Positions 59,841 to 64,000 of a stretch of 64,000 bases of DNA are shown piece after piece; position 1 is the first letter of the stretch, and the number at the start of each line of letters is the position of its first letter. The DNA lies in assembly GCF_044759095.2 (NCBI RefSeq), contig NZ_JBIYSM020000012.1, forward strand, positions 28,504-92,503, read 5' to 3'. The notes beneath the pieces are model-generated. The model was not told the origin of the DNA, made no database searches, and saw only the letters and a list, made by a program, of their open reading frames with translations. Both the position numbers and the translations under genes were made by a program. The DNA comes from JBIYSM02 sp044759095. GTDB taxonomy: Bacteria > Bacillota > Bacilli > Brevibacillales > Brevibacillaceae.

Positions 59841-61028
59841 TTATGCCTTTAAGACCGCCCCCTCCTTGCGAAACAGGCGGGCGGCAAAACCGATAGCGGC
59901 AGCCACGTACAGGAGGGATGTACCCAAAGCCATGGCGGCGTGGATCGGGTCTACCGCGCCGTAGAACACCTCTTTGCACATGGCAACACCGTTGAAGATC
60001 GGCAGCAGGTAGTAGAGTGCGGGGATATCGACCGGATTGAGCGGCATCATCATGTAGGAAGGCACCATCGCCAGGAAGACGACACCGGTCATGTAGGTCT
60101 GCGCTTCCTTGAACGTCTTGGCCAGCGTGCTGATGGTCAGCTCCAGGCCGGCAAACATGGCCGCCAGCAAAAGCAGCGTAACCGCCAGCACTCCGACGGA
60201 TAAAGGCGACAGAAATCCGAGAGAAAACGCCTCCCCCTCGCCTGTCATAGGGCCAAACCGAAACACCAGCGACAGGCTGATCAAGGTAGCGGCCGCACTC
60301 ATACAGCTCATCACCATCACGGTGAGCAATTTCGCTGTCAGGATGCTACCTGCGGGGATGGGTGCGCTCACCAGCGATTCCAGCGTTCCCCGCTCCTTTT
60401 CCCCGGCCACCAGATCGGTCGCCGCGGCAATTCCCCCTGAGGCCAGTGAGAGAACGAGCATCAGCGGAATGATGCCAGCGAGCATCCCCCCTGTCAGCTT
60501 CTCGTCAGACGCGACGTTTTGAAACGAAGTCTCAATCGGTTTGATCGCCCGCGAATCCAGCCCTGCCCCCTTCAGGCGCGCATCTGTCACGGTTGCGGCG
60601 TAGGTGTCCAGCACATCCTCAATCACGCCTCGGCCATACACCGATTTCTGGTTGGTGGAATCGTAAAATATGGTCACTTTGGCCGGCTGCCACCGCTTGA
60701 TTTTCTGCTCAAAGTCAGGCGGAATGCTTACAATGGCTCGCAGTTCACCAGCCAGGAGAGCCTGTCGGGAGTCTTCCGGCTGCAGGATGCGCACCCCTGG
60801 CGCTTGCGCCAGCAGCTGTGCCGGCGGAGATTGCGGGTCGCCCTCCACCGCGATCGGTACGTAGGCGCGGGCGTCCTGCTCCACACTGTTGAAGGCGGAT
60901 CCCAACAGGAAAAAGACAAACGGAATCAACACGATGGGGATGAGAAACGCCCCGATCAGCGTCTTGCGGTCGCGAAAAAGGTCTACCAGTTCCTTGCGAA
61001 AGATCATCCATACCAGGTGATTAGGCAA
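59841..61028 (-). CDS. natB: ABC-2 type permease, NatB-like
   Basis: 395 residues. One N-terminal membrane helix (about 25-45), a large external domain (50-180), then five or six helices near the C-terminus with VAGEKERGTLESLVSAP, a signature of NatB-type ABC-2 permeases. NatAB of B. subtilis exports Na+. The gene overlaps natA by 8 nt and lies after it. Specificity for sodium is assumed from similarity. Confidence 0.87.
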   Translation of the reverse strand: MPNHLVWMIFRKELVDLFRDRKTLIGAFLIPIVLIPFVFFLLGSAFNSVEQDARAYVPIAVEGDPQSPPAQLLAQAPGVRILQPEDSRQALLAGELRAIVSIPPDFEQKIKRWQPAKVTIFYDSTNQKSVYGRGVIEDVLDTYAATVTDARLKGAGLDSRAIKPIETSFQNVASDEKLTGGMLAGIIPLMLVLSLASGGIAAATDLVAGEKERGTLESLVSAPIPAGSILTAKLLTVMVMSCMSAAATLISLSLVFRFGPMTGEGEAFSLGFLSPLSVGVLAVTLLLLAAMFAGLELTISTLAKTFKEAQTYMTGVVFLAMVPSYMMMPLNPVDIPALYYLLPIFNGVAMCKEVFYGAVDPIHAAMALGTSLLYVAAAIGFAARLFRKEGAVLKA

Positions 61029-61755
61029 GAGGATCGCCTCCCTCCACGATCTGCATGAAAATGTCGTCCAGATCGTCCGTGCCGTATTGAATCTTCAATG
61101 AGCCAACGGTTCCCTCAAAACGTCCTCTGCCTTTATGCATGATGACCACCCGGCTGCAGAGCTTCTCGATCTCCCCCATGTTGTGGCTGGAGAACAAGAT
61201 CGTTTTCCCCTCGTCCCGCAGACGGATGACCAGCCGCCGGAAAATGCTGGCCGCGCTGACATCCAACCCGGTTGTCGGCTCATCCAGCAGAATCACCTGG
61301 GGATCGTGCACCAGCGTGCGGGCGATCGCTACCTTTTGCTTCATCCCCCGGGAAAACGGGCCAACCCGCCGGTCGATAAACTCCTCCATCTCCAGCATTC
61401 GGCTTAGCCGCTCAATCCTAAGCCCGAGCTCTTCCTCGGCCAAACCGTACAGCCTGCCGAAGTACGCGATGTTTTCCCGTGCGGTCAGTCGGCCGTAGAG
61501 ACCGACGTCGCCTCCAAACAGGATGCCGATTCGCTTGCGGACCTCCAGCGGCTGTCGGCGAACGGAATAGCCCTGTATTCGGATGTCACCCGCCGTGGGC
61601 TGGAGGATGGTCGCCATCATCCGCATCGTCGTGGTCTTTCCTGCTCCGTTTTCCCCCAGGAGGCCGAGCACTTCCCCTGCCTGTATCTCAAAGGACAATC
61701 CATCCACTGCCGTCATTTGTCCGAACCGCTTGCTGACATTGTCCACTTCAATCAT
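61021..61755 (-). CDS. natA: ABC transporter ATP-binding protein, NatA-like
   Basis: 244 residues. Walker A LLGENGAGKTTTMRM, a signature variant FSRGMKQKVAIAR, Walker B VILLDEPTTGLD and the switch His in LFSSHNMGEIEKL. The FSRGMKQ wording is like NatA of B. subtilis. First gene of natAB. Confidence 0.92.
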   Translation of the reverse strand: MIEVDNVSKRFGQMTAVDGLSFEIQAGEVLGLLGENGAGKTTTMRMMATILQPTAGDIRIQGYSVRRQPLEVRKRIGILFGGDVGLYGRLTARENIAYFGRLYGLAEEELGLRIERLSRMLEMEEFIDRRVGPFSRGMKQKVAIARTLVHDPQVILLDEPTTGLDVSAASIFRRLVIRLRDEGKTILFSSHNMGEIEKLCSRVVIMHKGRGRFEGTVGSLKIQYGTDDLDDIFMQIVEGGDPLA

Positions 61756-61830
61756 TGCGGCACTCCTTTCTGCCTCCCTCTTCCAATCCCTACCCTATGG
61801 GTACGAATCGCGGCGAATGAAGTTTCAGAC

Positions 61831-61859
61831 AAAAGACCCCGCTCAATCAGGAGGGGGTC
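61831..61859 (-). terminator. Terminator of the exported-protein gene
   Basis: GACCCC and GGGGTC enclose a 13-nt loop on the minus strand, then TTTTGTC, just after the stop at 61866. Confidence 0.6.
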
Positions 61860-61865
61860 CCACTC

Positions 61866-62312
61866 TTAGTAGTATACTTTCAGGTAAAAGGCCGCCCGTT
61901 TTCCCGACTGCCCCTGGAACGTTACCTGAACCAGCCCGCTTTTCCCCCGCTGTTGGGGTGGAACGATGCCGCCTGCGATGAAGTCGGGCCGTTCCGGTTT
62001 CACGGACGGTTGAACCAGACTGCCCGGCGGTGCGTGCAGCAGGTCTCCGGCCAGCGAATAAAACTTCAGCGTCACTCTGCCCGCTTCCCCTTTCGCCCTG
62101 CCTTTGAACAGTATGGCCTCGGACGTTTCCCGACCGGCACTGACGTAGTTCAGGGAAAACAGGGGATGCTGCAGGTCGAGCTCCTGCCCTCTTTTCCAAT
62201 CGCGCAGCACGGCGTCGTACTCCTCGATTGCGGCGCTTGAAACGGTGGAAAAACCTCCGACGATTACCAGAACCATCGCCACGACCATCACCAGACGAAA
62301 ACGATACAGCAT
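61866..62312 (-). CDS. Small exported protein of unknown function
   Basis: 148 residues with GGGGGGAT before the ATG. A signal peptide (LYRFRLVMVVAMVLVIVGG, cleaved near SSAAIEE) is followed by a beta-rich domain (GRVTLKFYSLAGDLLHAPPG, SGLVQVTFQGQSGKRAAFYL). No family recognised. It stands alone between natA and the next small gene. Confidence 0.65.
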   Translation of the reverse strand: MLYRFRLVMVVAMVLVIVGGFSTVSSAAIEEYDAVLRDWKRGQELDLQHPLFSLNYVSAGRETSEAILFKGRAKGEAGRVTLKFYSLAGDLLHAPPGSLVQPSVKPERPDFIAGGIVPPQQRGKSGLVQVTFQGQSGKRAAFYLKVYY

Positions 62313-62358
62313 GACCCATCCCCCCGGGCAATTTTTTCTAGTTTGCCCTGTTTTTCCG

Positions 62359-62388
62359 CAAAAAACCCCTGCGCCGTCTACGCAAGGG
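62359..62388 (-). terminator. Terminator of the 116-residue protein gene
   Basis: CCCTTGCG and CGCAGGGG form a stem with a 7-nt loop, followed by six T residues on the minus strand. The stem overlaps the stop codon. Confidence 0.75.
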
Positions 62389-62728
62389 AAAGTTCCGGGT
62401 GTCGTTTCTGAAATTCGCTCAGCGAAAAGCCTTCGAACAGGGCAAGAAATGCCGCCGAGTCGTTGAAGTAATGGCGGCTCTCCTTGGCATCCGGGTGCTT
62501 TTCCAGAAACAGAACGGCAGCCAGACGGTTAACCGGAACGCCCTGCGCCTCCTGGTCGTAGATGCCCTGCTCCGCCAAAACCTTTTCAAAGTAACGCACG
62601 TAGGTTACGGTGACGGTTTTCGTTTCTCCGTTTTGCTGAACCGTCGCAATCGAGCGTTCAAATGTATCGGATGGCGATCCGCCTTTGCCCGGCGGTACGC
62701 TCTCTCCTGTCACGGAAAGTACCTTCAT
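62378..62728 (-). CDS. Conserved small cytoplasmic protein of unknown function
   Basis: 116 residues from ATG 62728 (GAGGGGA 11 nt upstream). The product begins MKVLSVTGESVPPGKGGSP and contains TVTVTYVRYFEKVLAEQGIY and LEKHPDAKESRHYFNDSAAF. No signal peptide or membrane segment. It reads like a conserved soluble protein but I cannot name the family. Monocistronic with its own terminator. Confidence 0.6.
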   Translation of the reverse strand: MKVLSVTGESVPPGKGGSPSDTFERSIATVQQNGETKTVTVTYVRYFEKVLAEQGIYDQEAQGVPVNRLAAVLFLEKHPDAKESRHYFNDSAAFLALFEGFSLSEFQKRHPELSLA

Positions 62729-62911
62729 CTTGTGATCAGTCCCCTCATTGGATTCTCCCCCTTCCATTATAGGGGAGCGAGCCCATTTGTACAATTTGCC
62801 AATTTATAAGGAAATTCTGCGCTCACACAGGCACATTTTCCATTTTTCGTATAGAGTATGCAAGAACAGCTTTTTCCCGCAAAAAAAGACCACCGAAAGG
62901 GAGGGAAGAGA

Positions 62912-63697
62912 TTGCCTGACCAGCGATCATTCCGTTTGGCCGAACATGCGAAAGCAGCCATTCTTCTTCATGCGAATACAGGAGAGATCCTGTTTGAAAA
63001 GAATCCCCATCGCAGACTGCCTCCGGCCAGCATGACGAAAATTCTCACAGCCCTGATCACGATGGACTTGATCGAAAGCGGAAAGCTGGGTTGGAAGGAT
63101 CGGGTATCTGTCAGTGCCTACGCGGCTTCGATCAGAGGATCGACCATGCGATTAAAGCAAGGCGATTCCGTAACCGTTGAGAATTTGCTGAAAGGCATGT
63201 TGATCGCATCCGCCAACGATGCTTCGATTGCCATGGCCGAGCATATTTCGGGCAGCGTTGATCGATTTGTGAAAGGACTGAACGAAAAGGCAAGAGCTCT
63301 TGGGTTAACGAACACAAATTTTGTCAATCCAAATGGCAGCCCCGCTCCCAATCACTACTCCACCGCTTTTGACATGGCGATGATGGCCAGGGAGCTTCTG
63401 GAAAAACAAGGGACTACCACGTACAGCGGCGTTCGCTCCGCTCTCGTCAGGAAGGCTGGCTCTCCGCCCTACCGATTACGCAATACCAACAAGCTGATCG
63501 GCGTATATCCGGGGATTGACGGATTAAAAACCGGCTATACCAAGTACGCCGGATTCTGTCTCTGCGCTTCCGCATGCAGGGAACATCAGCGAGTCATTGC
63601 CGTGGTGATGGGAGAACCGACCCGAAAACAGAGAGAGGTTGAGACAGCGGCTTTGCTGGATTACGCCTTTGCCGCGAGTAAAAAAAGCTTCGATTGA
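62912..63697 (+). CDS. D-alanyl-D-alanine carboxypeptidase-like protein without a visible signal peptide
   Basis: 261 residues from TTG 62912 (GGGAGGG upstream). All three active-site motifs of the S11/PBP5 family are present: SxxK in PPASMTKILTAL, SxN in LIASANDASIAM and KTG in IDGLKTGYTKYAGF. The usual N-terminal signal sequence and the C-terminal beta domain with membrane anchor are absent, even in the longer frame from 62858. The closest known relatives in sporulating bacteria are DacF/DacB. Either it is exported another way, acts inside the mother cell or forespore, or the start is misjudged. Confidence 0.75.
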   Translation: MPDQRSFRLAEHAKAAILLHANTGEILFEKNPHRRLPPASMTKILTALITMDLIESGKLGWKDRVSVSAYAASIRGSTMRLKQGDSVTVENLLKGMLIASANDASIAMAEHISGSVDRFVKGLNEKARALGLTNTNFVNPNGSPAPNHYSTAFDMAMMARELLEKQGTTTYSGVRSALVRKAGSPPYRLRNTNKLIGVYPGIDGLKTGYTKYAGFCLCASACREHQRVIAVVMGEPTRKQREVETAALLDYAFAASKKSFD

Positions 63698-63698
63698 A

Positions 63699-63733
63699 GC
63701 CCTCTCGAAGAAGCTGGTTCTTCGTTAGAGGAA
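63699..63733 (+). terminator. Terminator of the carboxypeptidase gene
   Basis: CCTCTCGAAGAA and TTCTTCGTTAGAGG form a long stem with a short loop, followed by AAACTTTTTA. Confidence 0.6.
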
Positions 63734-63808
63734 ACTTTTTATGCGTTCCGGAAAGTTTATTTCAGGACGCTTTCACACGGTGAAGCCCTTAAACTTTCCT
63801 ACACGATA

Positions 63809-63858
63809 AAGAAAACCCACCCGGCATGAGCTATCCTCGACCCACTCGGCGTTAGCTA
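63809..63858 (+). repeat. Dispersed palindromic repeat, copy 3 (truncated)
   Basis: The first 50 bases match copy 1 (AAGAAAACCCACCCGGC... up to CGGCGTTAGCTA). The match then stops abruptly where an insertion sequence begins, so the second half of the palindrome is displaced beyond the window. Confidence 0.75.
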
Positions 63859-64000
63859 GTTACTCCTGAAAAAATCGTTTTTTGGCAGAAGCATCTCATT
63901 GTGGTGAATCTCAGGGGGCTACTGTGTAACTGTATCCGTTAATCGTTGCTTATTTGGCCATTTGGGCTGCTCTTCTGAGGTTATGAGCCCAGATTCCGAA
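63859..64000 (-). mobile_element. End of an insertion sequence (partial)
   Basis: It starts inside the dispersed repeat with GTTACTCCTGAAAAAATCG, presumably its terminal sequence, and contains the 3' end of a minus-strand transposase frame. The rest lies outside the window. The family is not certain. Confidence 0.55.
63950..64000 (-). CDS. Transposase, C-terminal 16 residues (partial)
   Basis: The last codons read FGIWAHNLRRAAQMAK and then TAA. A hydrophobic-AHNLR(K) ending is common in IS4/IS1182-type DDE transposases, whose last helix follows the catalytic Glu. Only this tail is in the window. Confidence 0.5.
   Translation of the reverse strand, partial: FGIWAHNLRRAAQMAK

Overview
The window looks like chromosomal DNA of an endospore-forming member of the Bacillales. 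The signs are cotS/cotSA and YheC/D-type spore-coat genes, a des-desK-desR cold-sensing locus, the dgkB-rlmCD pair, ROK glucokinase, natAB, strong AGGAGG ribosome binding sites with many TTG/GTG starts, and CcpA-type cre sites. Gene content suggests a Brevibacillus- or Effusibacillus-like organism, but I cannot fix the genus. No rRNA, tRNA or CRISPR array was seen.

Layout. 1-1.6 kb: end of a fumarate reductase/succinate dehydrogenase iron-sulfur subunit gene and a solute-binding protein. 1.7-6.5 kb: a spore-coat locus with divergent sigma-K-like promoters (cotS-cotSA one way, a beta-propeller protein and a YheC/D ATP-grasp protein the other). 6.5-15.8 kb: an eleven-gene operon for anthranilate degradation through 3-hydroxyanthranilate, meta-cleavage, 2-aminomuconate and 2-oxopent-4-enoate to pyruvate and acetyl-CoA. 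A soluble MCP-like sensor and two Crp/Fnr regulators diverge from it (16.1-18.3 kb). 18.4-20.7 kb: a SEC-C/TPR protein and a prohibitin-like protein. 21-24.7 kb: a TRAP transporter with an IclR regulator.

25-31.4 kb: an azol(in)e-peptide (TOMM) cluster of the heterocycloanthracin type. It has a precursor, a ThiF-like partner, a YcaO cyclodehydratase, a SagB dehydrogenase and a small unknown protein. The precursor core is an unusually regular Cys-X-Cys-X array (22 Cys in 53 residues) and is the most striking item in the window. 31.7-39.9 kb: an acid-sugar operon (RuBisCO-like protein, DUF1537 kinase, GntR regulator, zinc dehydrogenase, TRAP transporter, class II aldolase-like protein). Its promoter carries a cre site in the spacer, and an 18-bp palindrome lies just downstream. 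40-42.8 kb: desR-desK-des.

42.9-55.3 kb: an accessory, mostly AT-rich island with gene fragments, a DUF5050-like protein between exact 31-bp direct repeats, a truncated glycosyltransferase, a fused nuclease-methylase-specificity protein, an IS21-family element with a frameshifted istB, a PD-(D/E)XK protein, a structured non-coding tract and a large serine recombinase. The recombinase stop overlaps that of rlmCD. 55.3-63.7 kb: core genes (rlmCD, dgkB, glcK, an EamA exporter, natAB, small proteins, a D,D-carboxypeptidase-like protein). A dispersed palindromic repeat occurs at 20.8, 31.5 and 63.8 kb; the last copy is cut by an insertion sequence running off the window.

Start codons were chosen from ribosome binding sites. 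Two genes seem to use rare starts (CTG at 5368, ATT at 18456). Family assignments rest on motif recognition by eye, not on database searches.
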